A stretch of 64,000 nt of DNA, from the NCBI RefSeq assembly GCF_014837245.1, contig NZ_JACYFU010000006.1:62001-126000 (forward strand). Direction: 5' to 3'. The notes under the pieces are model-generated. The model was not told where the DNA came from. It was given only the letters and a program-made list of their open reading frames with translations, and made no database searches. Each line of letters begins with the position of its first letter. Position 1 is the stretch's first letter. Of this stretch, positions 33,342 through 41,940 are shown in pieces. The DNA comes from Devosia oryzisoli (GTDB lineage: Bacteria > Pseudomonadota > Alphaproteobacteria > Rhizobiales > Devosiaceae). The position numbers and the translations under genes are program-made.

Positions 33342-34625
33342 ATGACTGAACTCAAGCGTGTTGCCATTGTCGGATCAGCCCGCATTCCGTTTGCGCGCGG
33401 GGGCACCGCCTATGCGGAGGAAACCAATCTGTCGCTGCTGGGGACGACACTGGCCGGGCTGGCGGACAAATACGGGCTCAAGGGCGAGAAAGTGGACGAG
33501 GTGGTCGCCGGCGCCGTGATCAACCATAGCCGGGATTTCAACATCGCCCGCGAGGCGCTGCTCGACGCAGGACTGTCGCCGCGCACGCCGGGAACGACAC
33601 TGCAGATCGCCTGCGGCACGAGCCTGCAGGCGGCGTTGATGCTGGCGGGCAAGATCGCGTCGGGGCAGATCGAGAGCGGCATTGCTGCGGGTTCCGATAC
33701 GGTGAGCGACAGCCCGATCGTCTTCGGGCCGAAGTTCCAGCACCGGCTGCTCAATGCCAACGCGGCCAAGACCACGGGCGACAAGCTCAAGGCGTTCAAG
33801 GGGTTCAATTTCGGCGAGCTGTCGCCGGTGGCGCCTTCGGTCAATGAGCCGCGCACCGGGCTTTCAATGGGCCAGCACTGCGAGTTGATGGCCAAGGAGT
33901 GGCATATTCCGCGCCAGGCGCAGGACGCGCTGGCGGTGGCGAGCCATCGGCATGCGGCCGAGGCCTATGACGAGGGGTTTCACGACGATCTTCTCGTGCC
34001 CTGCGCCGGCCTTCTCAAGGACAACAATGTGCGGCCCGACGCGAACCTTGAAAAGATGGCGACGCTGAAGCCGGCCTTCGACAAGCAGAGCGGGGAAGGC
34101 ACGTTGACGGCGGGCAATTCGACGCCATTGACCGACGGCGCCGCTTCGGTGCTGCTGGCGAGCGAGGAGTGGGCCCGGGCGCGGGGGCTGCCGATCCTGG
34201 CCTATCTCACCACCGGGCGGGTGGCGGGCAATGATTTTGCGCATGGCGAGGGGCTGCTGATGGCACCGACCATCGCGGTGAGCGAGATGTTGCAGCGGGC
34301 GGGGCTCGGCTTTGCCGACATCGATTATTTCGAGCTGCACGAAGCCTTTGCCGCGCAGGTTTTGGCGACGCTCAAGGCCTGGAACGACCCCGCCTATTGC
34401 CGGGACGTGCTGGGACGAGAGGCCGTGCTGGGCGAGATCGACCCGGGCAAGATCAACGTCAAGGGGTCGAGCCTGGCCTATGGGCATCCCTTTGCCGCCA
34501 CAGGGGCGCGTATCCTGGGCCTCACGGCCAAGCTGCTCTCGGGGCAGGCGGGCAAGCGGGCGCTGATCTCGGTCTGCACGGCGGGTGGCATGGGCGTCGC
34601 CGCGCTGGTAGAAAGCGCGGCATGA
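33342..34625 (+). CDS. fadI: Acetyl-CoA acyltransferase (thiolase, FadI type)
   Basis: A 427-residue thiolase that releases acetyl-CoA in the last step of beta-oxidation. Catalytic residues are C91 (QIACGTSLQ), H333 (FELHEAFAAQ), H382 (YGHPFAATGAR) and C412 (SVCTAGGMG). Length and the extended loop region match FadI, the partner of FadJ, rather than the shorter FadA (about 390). A GGAGACAAGAA ribosome site precedes ATG 33342. The stop overlaps the start of the small membrane protein gene (ATGA at 34622). Confidence 0.95.
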   Translation: MTELKRVAIVGSARIPFARGGTAYAEETNLSLLGTTLAGLADKYGLKGEKVDEVVAGAVINHSRDFNIAREALLDAGLSPRTPGTTLQIACGTSLQAALMLAGKIASGQIESGIAAGSDTVSDSPIVFGPKFQHRLLNANAAKTTGDKLKAFKGFNFGELSPVAPSVNEPRTGLSMGQHCELMAKEWHIPRQAQDALAVASHRHAAEAYDEGFHDDLLVPCAGLLKDNNVRPDANLEKMATLKPAFDKQSGEGTLTAGNSTPLTDGAASVLLASEEWARARGLPILAYLTTGRVAGNDFAHGEGLLMAPTIAVSEMLQRAGLGFADIDYFELHEAFAAQVLATLKAWNDPAYCRDVLGREAVLGEIDPGKINVKGSSLAYGHPFAATGARILGLTAKLLSGQAGKRALISVCTAGGMGVAALVESAA

Positions 34626-34786
34626 GCGACGACAACATCATTCCGTTCCGGCGGCCGGAGAAGAAACCCGAGCCGCCGGTGAAGAAACCACGAGGCCCGC
34701 TGCCCGGCTGGGTGCCCTTTGCCGTGCTGGTCGCGGTGGCGATCGGGATTTATCTCGTCCAGCAAAGCGGTTTGTTCGGACCGTAG
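34622..34786 (+). CDS. Small single-pass membrane protein coupled to thiolase
   Basis: A 54-residue protein, MSDDNIIPFRRPEKK at the N-terminus, a Pro/Lys-rich stretch (PEPPVKKPRGPLPGW) and one TM helix (about 31-47, VPFAVLVAVAIGIYLVQQ) with a short SGLFGP tail. Function unknown. Its ATG overlaps the thiolase TGA by four bases, strong evidence of translation. NIIPFRRP-type N-termini are common in small alphaproteobacterial membrane proteins. Its place at the end of the beta-oxidation genes, whose FadE is membrane-anchored, is suggestive only. Confidence 0.7.
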   Translation: MSDDNIIPFRRPEKKPEPPVKKPRGPLPGWVPFAVLVAVAIGIYLVQQSGLFGP

Positions 34787-34897
34787 ATCAAAAGCGATCC
34801 ACAGGGCGTGTGGCCCGAGTCACTTCGGCGCAATCCTTTGGTTCGGAACGCAAATTTCCTTCCGCAAGGGTTGCTGGTGCCGACTGGACGCTGGTGC

Positions 34898-34913
34898 TTG
34901 ACGTTTAGGTCAA
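34898..34913. promoter_or_regulatory. Second palindrome resembling the MerR/LiuR site
   Basis: TTGACGTTTAGGTCAA has TTGAC/GTCAA arms around six bases and agrees with the site at 28462 in 13 of 16 positions. It lies 152 bp upstream of the oligopeptide-binding-protein start codon. TTGACG at its left end could double as a -35 box, but no good -10 box is evident. Confidence 0.45.
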
Positions 34914-35065
34914 GGTTTTCGCTTGTCAGTAGACGGAATTGCGAGATACCGTCCAATCACCTTGACCGCCGGGTAAAAAACGGCGGCAGCAACAAATGAG
35001 CCGCGCAGCATCAATCGCGTGGCCTGCCAGAGAAACGAAGAATTCCACAAGGAGATGGGACGATA

Positions 35066-36682
35066 ATGAAGATCACCACAGCTCTGAAGGCGGTATCGAC
35101 CGCCGGCGCCCTGGCGCTGATGATGAGCACTGCGGCCTCTGCCGTGACGCTGCAGCTGCACAATGGTGGCGACCCCGGCTCGCTCGATCCGGCCAAGGTC
35201 TCCGGCGATTGGGAAAACCGCGTCGTCGGCGACTATATCGAAGGCCTGGTGACCGATGACGCCAACGCCAAGCCCATCCCCGGACAGGCGGAGAGCTGGG
35301 ACATTTCGGACGATGGCCTGGTCTATACCTTCCATCTGCGCGACGGCATCAAGTGGACCGATGGCGAGCCGGTAACGGCGGACGACTTCGTGTTTGCGAT
35401 GCAGCGCCTGATGGACCCCAAGACGGCGTCCGAATATGCGTATCTGCAGTATCCCATCAAGAACGCGCAGGCGATCAACTCCGGCGAGATGACCGATCTC
35501 AACGAGCTCGGCGTCAAGGCCATCGACGACAAGACGCTCGAAATCACCCTCGAGGCGCCGACTCCCTTCTTCATCGAAGCGCTGACGCACTACACTGCCT
35601 TCCCCGTGCCCAAGCACCTGGTGGAAGAGTTCGGCGACGACTGGACCAAGATGGACCACATCGTGGCCAATGGTCCCTACAAGATCGTGGAATGGCTGCC
35701 GGGCTCCTATGTCCACTCGGTCAAGAACGAGGACTATTACGACGCCGCCAACGTGCAGATCGACGAGGTCTACTACAACGTCCTCGAAGACCAGGCGGCC
35801 GCGCTCAACCGCTACCGTGCGGGCGAGTTCGACATCCTCACCGACTTCCCGTCGGACCAGTATCAGTGGATGCAGGACAATCTGCCGGGCGAAGCCCATG
35901 TGGCTCCGTTCCTGGGCGTCTACTACTACGTGATGAACCAGGAAAAGCCGCCGCTGGACGACGTCCGCGTGCGCGAGGCCCTCTCGATCTCGGTGCTGCG
36001 TGACGTGATCGGCCCCGACATCCTGGGCACCGGCGAACTGCCGGCCTATGGTTGGGTGCCGCCGGGCACCGGCAACTATGTCGAGAACGCCTACATGCCC
36101 GAGTGGGCGCAGATGCCCTACGAAGAGCGCGTCGCCAAGGCGCAGGAACTGCTCAAGGAAGCCGGCTATGGCCCGGACAATCCGCTGACGCTGCAGCTGC
36201 GCTACAACACCAACGACAACCACCAGCGCATCGCCGTGGCGATCGCCGCCATGTGGGAGCCGCTGGGCGTCAAGGTGGAGCTGTTCAACTCCGAAGTGGC
36301 CGTCCACTACGACGCGCTGCGTGCGGGTGATTTCCAGGTCGGCCGTGCCGGCTGGCTGCTCGACTACAACGATCCGTCCAACACGCTGGACCTGCTCAAG
36401 ACGGGCACCATGCAGGACGGCACCATGAACTGGGGCAACAATTACGGCCGCTACTCGAACGAAGAGTTCGACACGCTGCTCGACCAGGCCTCGACCGAAC
36501 AGGACCTTGCCAAGCGCGGCGAAGTCCTGGCCCAGGCCGAGAAGATCGCCATGGACGAGTTCGCTGCCCTGCCGATCTACTGGTACGTCTCCAAGAACGT
36601 GGTGAAGCCCTATATCGAAGGCTTCGAGGACAACGCCAAGGACATCCACCGCACGCGGTGGTTGACGAAGAACGAGCAGTAA
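35066..36682 (+). CDS. oppA: Oligopeptide ABC transporter, periplasmic binding protein
   Basis: A 538-residue family 5 solute-binding protein that captures oligopeptides (or related ligands) in the periplasm. A Sec signal peptide is clear (MKITTALKAVSTAGALALMM, cleavage after ASA near 26). The family signature is visible in NGGDPGSLDPAK, DGLVYTFHLRDGIKWTDGEP and ANGPYKIVEW, and OppA-like features include SGEMTDLNELGVKAIDD and WLLDYNDPSN. The AAGGAG site ending 12 bases before ATG is strong. First gene of an oppABCDF operon; an intrinsic terminator follows at once, so this protein is probably made in excess over the membrane parts. Confidence 0.95.
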   Translation: MKITTALKAVSTAGALALMMSTAASAVTLQLHNGGDPGSLDPAKVSGDWENRVVGDYIEGLVTDDANAKPIPGQAESWDISDDGLVYTFHLRDGIKWTDGEPVTADDFVFAMQRLMDPKTASEYAYLQYPIKNAQAINSGEMTDLNELGVKAIDDKTLEITLEAPTPFFIEALTHYTAFPVPKHLVEEFGDDWTKMDHIVANGPYKIVEWLPGSYVHSVKNEDYYDAANVQIDEVYYNVLEDQAAALNRYRAGEFDILTDFPSDQYQWMQDNLPGEAHVAPFLGVYYYVMNQEKPPLDDVRVREALSISVLRDVIGPDILGTGELPAYGWVPPGTGNYVENAYMPEWAQMPYEERVAKAQELLKEAGYGPDNPLTLQLRYNTNDNHQRIAVAIAAMWEPLGVKVELFNSEVAVHYDALRAGDFQVGRAGWLLDYNDPSNTLDLLKTGTMQDGTMNWGNNYGRYSNEEFDTLLDQASTEQDLAKRGEVLAQAEKIAMDEFAALPIYWYVSKNVVKPYIEGFEDNAKDIHRTRWLTKNEQ

Positions 36683-36702
36683 GCCGCTTCTTCAAGGCAT
36701 GA

Positions 36703-36730
36703 CGTGGGGGCTCCGGCCCCCACGGTTCTT
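36703..36730 (+). terminator. Intra-operon terminator after oppA
   Basis: A nine-base-pair perfect stem CGTGGGGGC-TCCG-GCCCCCACG with a stable tetraloop is followed by GTTCTTTTCT, 20 bp after the oppA stop and 57 bp before the permease start. It looks like a partial terminator. Confidence 0.78.
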
Positions 36731-36780
36731 TTCTACCGGCGCAATGGACGGGGCGCCGGACCCAACAAGGTCACATCATC

Positions 36781-37704
36781 ATGATCAGCTACGCCCTGCG
36801 GCGCGTGCTCTCGGCCATTCCGATAGCGCTGATTGCCGTAACTGTATGCTTCTTCATCCTGCGCCTGGCGCCGGGCGGTCCGTTCGACGGCGAACGCGCC
36901 CTGCCGCCGAACGTCATGGCGAATTTGCGCGCCTACTATAATCTCGATCAGTCGCTGCCCATGCAGTACCTGATCTATGTGTGGCGCCTGCTGCACGGCG
37001 ACCTCGGCCCGTCCATGGTGATCGATGGGTTCCGCGTCTCTGACCTTATCCGCATCGGTTTTCCGTTCACCCTCACCATGGCGATGAGCGCCTTCGTCGT
37101 GGCGACGGCGATCGGGATCGTCGCAGGCATGATCGCCGCGGTGAACCAGAACAAGTGGCCCGACTATGTGCTGGTGCTGGTCGTGATGATCGGCGTCGTG
37201 GTGCCCAATTTCCTCAGCGCAGCGCTGCTGCAGCTGGTGTTCGGCGTCTACCTCAAGTGGCTGCCGGCGGGCGGCTGGGTCAACGGCTCGCTGACGCACC
37301 TGGTGCTGCCGGTAACCGTGCTGGCGTGGCCACATGCCGCGCGCATTTCGCGGCTGATGCGCGGCTCGATGATCGAGGTGCTGGGCACGAACTATGTGCG
37401 CACTGCCCGCTCCAAGGGCCTGGGCGAACGGCTGGTGCTGGCGCGTCACGCCATCAAGCCGGCGCTGATCCCCGTGGTGTCCTATCTCGGACCGGGGCTG
37501 AGCTACCTGCTCACCGGTTCGCTGGTGGTCGAACAGGTGTTCGGCCTGCCGGGCATCGGCAAGTACTTCATCACCGCGGCCCTTAACCGCGACTACGGCA
37601 TCGTGCTGGGCACGACGATCCTCTACATGTTCATCATTCTGGCGCTCAACCTCCTGGTTGACATGCTCTATGCCTGGCTCGACCCCAAGGTGAGGTACCG
37701 CTGA
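36781..37704 (+). CDS. oppB: Oligopeptide ABC transporter permease
   Basis: A 307-residue inner-membrane permease, first of the pair. N-terminal MISYALRRVLSAIPIALI is the usual OppB/DppB start, followed by RLAPGGPFDGER and six TM helices. The EAA loop reads YVRTARSKGLGERLVLARHAIKPAL, in pieces YVRTARSKGLGE and HAIKPALIPV. It contacts the ATPases through this loop. Its stop overlaps the oppC start by one base (TGATG). A 98-bp gap with a terminator separates it from oppA. Confidence 0.95.
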   Translation: MISYALRRVLSAIPIALIAVTVCFFILRLAPGGPFDGERALPPNVMANLRAYYNLDQSLPMQYLIYVWRLLHGDLGPSMVIDGFRVSDLIRIGFPFTLTMAMSAFVVATAIGIVAGMIAAVNQNKWPDYVLVLVVMIGVVVPNFLSAALLQLVFGVYLKWLPAGGWVNGSLTHLVLPVTVLAWPHAARISRLMRGSMIEVLGTNYVRTARSKGLGERLVLARHAIKPALIPVVSYLGPGLSYLLTGSLVVEQVFGLPGIGKYFITAALNRDYGIVLGTTILYMFIILALNLLVDMLYAWLDPKVRYR

Positions 37705-38624
37705 TGGCTGGCATTACCGGCAAGGACGCCATTCTCACCGACTACGCCAACAAGCTCGAAAAGCTCGACGCGCCCAAGGGCCGCTCGTTGACGCAGGACG
37801 CCATGCGGCGGCTGCTGCGCAACAAGGCGGCGATGGTGTCGATCATCCTCGTCGTGCTGATCGTGCTGGCGGCGATCATCGGCCCCTATTTCGTGCCGTG
37901 GGGCTATGCGGAGGTCGACTGGACGTCAATCCGCAAGCCGCCCGACCTCTCCAAGGGGCACGTGTTCGGCACCGATCAGAACGGGCGTGACATGCTGGCG
38001 CGCGTGCTGCAGGGCACGCAGATGAGCCTGATCGTGGCGGGCGTCGCCACCGTGGTGTCGGTGGTGATCGGCGTGGTCTATGGAGCCGTTGCGGGGTATT
38101 TCGGCGGCAAGGTGGATGCCGTGATGATGCGCTTCGTCGATATCATGTACGCGCTGCCCTACATCCTCTTCGTCATCATCCTCGTCGTGATCTTCGGGCG
38201 CAATCCGGTGCTGCTGTTCGTGGGCATCGGGTGCCTCGAATGGCTCACCATGGCCCGCATCGTGCGCGGGCAGACGCTGACGCTCAAGGAGCGCGAGTTC
38301 GTCGAGGCGGCGCGCGCGGGCGGGGCCAAGCCCTTCACCATCATCCTGCGGCACATCGTGCCCAACCTTACCGGCCCGGTCGTCATCTATGCGACGCTGA
38401 CGGTGCCGGAAATCATCATCACCGAGAGCTTCCTCAGCTATCTGGGCCTCGGCGTGCAGGAGCCCCAGACGTCGCTGGGCACGCTGATCTCGTTTGGCGC
38501 CCCGGTGGCCGAAGTGCTGCCCTGGATGCTGTTGGCGCCCGCCGGCGTGCTGGTGACGCTGCTGCTCTGCCTCACCTATATCGGTGACGGGCTGCGCGAT
38601 GCTCTCGACCCCAAGGATCGCTGA
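37704..38624 (+). CDS. oppC: Oligopeptide ABC transporter permease
   Basis: A 306-residue permease, second of the pair. The N-terminal segment (about 25-55) has the OppC-type RLLRNKAAMVSIILVVLIV helix, the periplasmic loop carries HVFGTDQNGRDMLARVLQG, a family hallmark, and the EAA loop is FVEAARAGGAKPFTIILRH. Start overlaps the oppB stop; the oppD start follows two bases after its stop, so translation is coupled throughout. Confidence 0.95.
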   Translation: MAGITGKDAILTDYANKLEKLDAPKGRSLTQDAMRRLLRNKAAMVSIILVVLIVLAAIIGPYFVPWGYAEVDWTSIRKPPDLSKGHVFGTDQNGRDMLARVLQGTQMSLIVAGVATVVSVVIGVVYGAVAGYFGGKVDAVMMRFVDIMYALPYILFVIILVVIFGRNPVLLFVGIGCLEWLTMARIVRGQTLTLKEREFVEAARAGGAKPFTIILRHIVPNLTGPVVIYATLTVPEIIITESFLSYLGLGVQEPQTSLGTLISFGAPVAEVLPWMLLAPAGVLVTLLLCLTYIGDGLRDALDPKDR

Positions 38625-38626
38625 CC

Positions 38627-39613
38627 ATGACTGATACCGTCCTATCGATCGAGGATCTCTCGGTCACCTTCGATCTGCACCAGAGCGAAGTGCATGCCGT
38701 GCGCGAGCTCAATTTCTCGCTCCAGGCCGGGGAAACCATGGCGGTGGTGGGAGAGTCGGGCTCGGGCAAGAGCCAGGCCTTCCTCTCCATCATGGGCCTG
38801 CTCGCCAAGAATGGCCGGGCCAGCGGCCGGGCTATGCTCGGAGACCTCAATCTCGTGGGCATGGACAAGAACCGGCTCGACCAGGTGCGCGGCAAGGACA
38901 TCGCCATGATCTTCCAGGATCCGATGACCTCGCTCAATCCCAGCCTGCGGCTCAAGACGCAGCTCTCCGAAGTGCTGGTCAAGCACCAGGGGTTCGACAA
39001 GGGCAAGGCCATCCGCCACGCCGTCGAGATGCTGGAGCGGGTGGGCATTCCCGAACCGGGCAAGCGCGCCAATGCCTATCCGCACGAGCTCTCTGGCGGC
39101 ATGCGGCAGCGCGTGATGATCGCCATGGCGCTGCTGTGCCAGCCGAAAATCCTGATCGCGGACGAACCGACCACGGCGCTAGACGTGACGGTGCAGGCGC
39201 AGATGCTGGACCTGTTCAAGACGCTGACCGAGGACTTTGGGACGGCGCTGGTGTTGATCACGCATGACCTGGGCGTCGTGGCCGGTGTCGCGGACCGCAT
39301 GATGGTGATGTATGGCGGAAGGTGCGTGGAAAAGGGCAGGACGGACGAGCTGTTCTACGATCCGCGCCACCCCTACACGCTCGGGCTCCTCCATTCGACG
39401 CCGCACATTGCGCACCGGGCGGCGCGGCTCGACCCCATCCAGGGGTTGCCGCCGAGCCTAGAGCACCTGCCCAAGGGCTGCTCGTTCCATCCACGCTGCG
39501 CCTTCTGCTTCGACCGGTGCCTCGAGGAGCGTCCGCCGCTGGCGCCAGTCGAGGGGGGCCGGGAAAAGGCGTGTTTCTATGAAGGGCCGATGACCTACGA
39601 GGCGGTGGCGTGA
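38627..39613 (+). CDS. oppD: Oligopeptide ABC transporter ATPase
   Basis: A 328-residue ATPase. Walker A is GESGSGKS, signature LSGGMRQRV, Walker B ILIADEPTTALD, switch His in LITHDLGVV. The C-terminal oligopeptide/dipeptide extension (about 240-320) includes LPPSLEHLPKGCSFHPRC and a set of Cys residues (CSFHPRCAFCFDRC, about 285-300) that in relatives binds an iron-sulfur cluster or zinc. Its stop overlaps the next start. Confidence 0.95.
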   Translation: MTDTVLSIEDLSVTFDLHQSEVHAVRELNFSLQAGETMAVVGESGSGKSQAFLSIMGLLAKNGRASGRAMLGDLNLVGMDKNRLDQVRGKDIAMIFQDPMTSLNPSLRLKTQLSEVLVKHQGFDKGKAIRHAVEMLERVGIPEPGKRANAYPHELSGGMRQRVMIAMALLCQPKILIADEPTTALDVTVQAQMLDLFKTLTEDFGTALVLITHDLGVVAGVADRMMVMYGGRCVEKGRTDELFYDPRHPYTLGLLHSTPHIAHRAARLDPIQGLPPSLEHLPKGCSFHPRCAFCFDRCLEERPPLAPVEGGREKACFYEGPMTYEAVA

Positions 39614-40632
39614 TGAACAAGATGGCTCCAAACCTGCTCGAGATCCGCGATCTCAAGAAGACTTTTGGCATTGCCACGGGCCTGTTCTCGCGCGAGCTGA
39701 CGCTGACGGCACTGCAGGACATCAACTTTTCCGTGCGGCAGGGCGAGACGCTGGGCATCGTGGGCGAAAGCGGCTGCGGCAAGTCCACTCTGGGCCGCTG
39801 CATCCTGCAACTCATCGCGCCGGACGAAGGGCAGGTGCTCTGGCTGGGGCAGGACCTGACGCGCCTGCCGGCCGAGGAGATGCGCAAGCGCCGGGCGGAC
39901 CTCCAGATCATCTTCCAGGATCCGCTTGCCTCGCTCAATCCGCGCATGACGGTAGGCGAGATCATCGAGGACCCGCTCAAGACCTTGCGGCCCGAGCTCA
40001 AGAGGGCCGAGCGCCGGGCGCGCGTGGTGCGGGTGATGGAATCGGTGGGGCTGTTGCCCGAGATGATCAATCGCTATCCGCATGAATTTTCGGGCGGGCA
40101 GGCCCAACGCATCGGGATCGCGCGGGCGCTCATCACCGAGCCCAAGCTCATTGTCTGCGACGAGCCGGTTTCGGCGCTGGACGTCTCGATCCAGGCGCAA
40201 ATCCTCAACCTGCTCTCCGAACTCAAGGACGAATACGGGCTGACGTTGATCTTCATCTCGCACAACCTTTCGGTGGTGCGGCATGTGTCGGACCGGATCC
40301 TGGTGCTCTATCTGGGACGCGTCGTGGAACTCGCGACGGGCGACGAAATCTACGGCGACCCCAAGCACCCCTATACGCGGGCGCTGCTGACCGCCGTGCC
40401 GATCCCGGACCCCAAGCTGGCACGGCAGCGGCAGATCGAGTCGTTGCAGGGGGAAATCCCTTCGCCGATCAACCCGCCCTCGGGATGCACCTTCCGCACC
40501 CGCTGCCGGTTTGCGATCGAGCGCTGTGCCGAAGTACGGCCGCCGCTCGAAGAGATCGAGAACGGCCGGCTCGTCGCCTGTATCCGCTGGAAAGAGGTGG
40601 AAACCGAACGGGCGCCGCTGGCTCAGGCCTGA
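39613..40632 (+). CDS. oppF: Oligopeptide ABC transporter ATPase
   Basis: A 339-residue ATPase, partner of OppD. Walker A is GESGCGKS, signature FSGGQAQRI, Walker B LIVCDEPVSALD, switch His ISHNLSVV; the C-terminal extension carries PSGCTFRTRCRFAIERC. ATG 39613 shares one base with the oppD stop (TGATG); a GTG one codon earlier is equally open. The last 10 bp overlap tail-to-tail with the HIT gene on the other strand, so there is no room for a terminator between them. Confidence 0.95.
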   Translation: MNKMAPNLLEIRDLKKTFGIATGLFSRELTLTALQDINFSVRQGETLGIVGESGCGKSTLGRCILQLIAPDEGQVLWLGQDLTRLPAEEMRKRRADLQIIFQDPLASLNPRMTVGEIIEDPLKTLRPELKRAERRARVVRVMESVGLLPEMINRYPHEFSGGQAQRIGIARALITEPKLIVCDEPVSALDVSIQAQILNLLSELKDEYGLTLIFISHNLSVVRHVSDRILVLYLGRVVELATGDEIYGDPKHPYTRALLTAVPIPDPKLARQRQIESLQGEIPSPINPPSGCTFRTRCRFAIERCAEVRPPLEEIENGRLVACIRWKEVETERAPLAQA

Positions 40633-41123
40633 TCGAGGGCGGCATAGGCCTCGGCAATGCGCCGGGCCTGTGCCGCCATCTCGTCCTCGCCCTGGCGCAA
40701 CACGCCGTGTTCGGCCATCAGCGCGTGGTATTGCTGCTGCGCGTAGGGCACGCCGGGTGGCAGCGGCACGACATGGAAGTGCAGGTGGCTGTTGCCGGCC
40801 TGACTGCCCAGCGACAGCACGTAAACGCGCTCCGTAGGGAAGGTGCGCTTGAGGGCGCGGGCGAGCCTATGCACCATTGCCTGGAGCGCGAGGTACGCTT
40901 GTTCGCCGAGGCCCTCCGCGAGATCCTCGACATGGGCCTTGGGGCAGACCAGGGCGTAGCCGGGCTGGGTCGGAAACTTGCTGAGGAAGGCGATGTGGTG
41001 CTCGTCCTCGATGATGACGTGATGCGCGTAGCCAGCGTCACCGGCCAGCATGGCGCAGATGAAGCACGGACCGTTGCGGCTGCGTTCGACCAGGGCGTCG
41101 ATGTCGAGGGGCGCGCGGCTCAC
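40623..41123 (-). CDS. HIT family protein
   Basis: A 166-residue histidine-triad protein, probably a nucleotide hydrolase or transferase acting on AMP- or Ap4A-like compounds. The triad HLHFHVVPLPPG supplies the HxHxH nucleophile and general His; other family parts are CFICAMLAGD, AFLSKFPTQPGYALVCPKAHVED (in two pieces) and SLGSQAGNSH. The N-terminal Cys pair CFIC may bind zinc. GTG 41123 is the start: the upstream frame is Pro/Arg/His-rich shadow of the regulator gene, and the GTG overlaps that gene's stop (GTGA). So it is coupled to the receiver protein. Confidence 0.87.
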   Translation of the reverse strand: MSRAPLDIDALVERSRNGPCFICAMLAGDAGYAHHVIIEDEHHIAFLSKFPTQPGYALVCPKAHVEDLAEGLGEQAYLALQAMVHRLARALKRTFPTERVYVLSLGSQAGNSHLHFHVVPLPPGVPYAQQQYHALMAEHGVLRQGEDEMAAQARRIAEAYAALDQA

Positions 41124-41620
41124 GGATCGGTGGCGCCGGGCTCGCTGCGGCGATCTCCATCGATGCTGACAGTGCGGCGCCGACGGTCCGGGCCAATATA
41201 GCGCGTGGCCTCGATGAAGGCGCGGGGCGCGGCGGCAATGGTGTCGAGCCGGGCCTTGAGGTGAACGGCCGAAAAGGGCTTGCGCAGGAATTCGTTGATG
41301 CCGGCGTCCCGGGCAGCGGCGATGCGGTGCGCGTCCGGCGAAGCGGCCATCATGATGATGGGTGTCAGGCGGTTCTGGCAATCGCGCGAGGCGCGCAACT
41401 TGCGCACGAACTCGGTCGCGTCGGCCCCGATGAGGGCATCATCGAGAATGACGACGTCGAAAAGGCGCCGCCGCAGTTCCACCAGAGCCTGTGAGGCCTC
41501 ATTGGCGATGCGAATGTCGCGGCGGCCGACGCTGCGGGCCATGGTGGCCACGAGGTTGGCCATGTTGGGCTGGGGGTCGATGATCAGGACCCCCCTCTTG
41601 GTGATCGTCTCGACAGCCAT
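41120..41620 (-). CDS. Single-domain response regulator with basic C-terminal tail
   Basis: A 166-residue protein: receiver domain (about 8-130) with probable phospho-acceptor D60 in [10 protein letters not shown] and conserved K114 in FLRKPF. The usual second acidic residue of the first strand is Pro here (LIIDPQP), so metal binding could be weaker. No DNA-binding output follows; the tail has YIGPDRRRR, a short motif seen in alphaproteobacterial single-domain regulators, and ends acidic/basic mixed. First gene of a two-gene operon with the HIT protein. No kinase is adjacent. Confidence 0.85.
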   Translation of the reverse strand: MAVETITKRGVLIIDPQPNMANLVATMARSVGRRDIRIANEASQALVELRRRLFDVVILDDALIGADATEFVRKLRASRDCQNRLTPIIMMAASPDAHRIAAARDAGINEFLRKPFSAVHLKARLDTIAAAPRAFIEATRYIGPDRRRRTVSIDGDRRSEPGATDP

Positions 41621-41708
41621 GGGTGTTGCTCTCGAAGGGCTGGACGCAAGTTACATCACGAGAGTGTCGCGGCGGTTAACGGCTGGGGAAAAGTCTTGCG
41701 CCGACGCG

Positions 41709-41737
41709 TTGACAGGGGCGGCTCATTTCCCTATATC
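41709..41737 (+). promoter_or_regulatory. Promoter of rpmJ (sigma-70 type)
   Basis: TTGACA (41709-41714), a 17-bp spacer and TATATC (41732-41737) give a near-consensus housekeeping promoter. A start of transcription near 41744 would place the L36 start codon about 50 bases downstream. Confidence 0.8.
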
Positions 41738-41749
41738 GGAGCCAGTTTC

Positions 41750-41774
41750 GGGCGCTTTGGCGCCCCTTTTGTTT
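41750..41774 (+). terminator. Terminator-like hairpin in the rpmJ leader
   Basis: GGGCGC-TTTG-GCGCCC followed by CTTTTGTTT lies between the rpmJ promoter and the start codon. It would form at the very 5' end of the transcript from that promoter, so it may stop read-through from upstream or protect the mRNA end rather than attenuate. Confidence 0.5.
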
Positions 41775-41792
41775 GACCAAGGATTTGGAACG

Positions 41793-41918
41793 ATGAAGAT
41801 CCGCAATTCGCTGAAGGCGTTGATGACTCGCCACCGCGCGAACAAGCTCGTCCGCCGCCGCGGCCGGGTTTACATCATCAACAAGGTGGACAAGCGCTTC
41901 AAGGCCCGCCAGGGCTAA
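41793..41918 (+). CDS. rpmJ: 50S ribosomal protein L36
   Basis: A 41-residue ribosomal protein: [18 protein letters not shown] then [18 protein letters not shown]. This is the longer, zinc-free (C-minus) type lacking the four Cys/His ligands, as in most alphaproteobacteria. It has its own near-consensus promoter and a hairpin terminator, so it is monocistronic and presumably strongly expressed. Confidence 0.97.
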   Translation: MKIRNSLKALMTRHRANKLVRRRGRVYIINKVDKRFKARQG

Positions 41919-41940
41919 GCGCTTTTCGACGATTGTTTCG

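Noticed and set aside
40805..40825. ACGTAAACG resembling the MerR half-site
   Set aside because: It lies inside the HIT coding sequence and lacks the second half-site.
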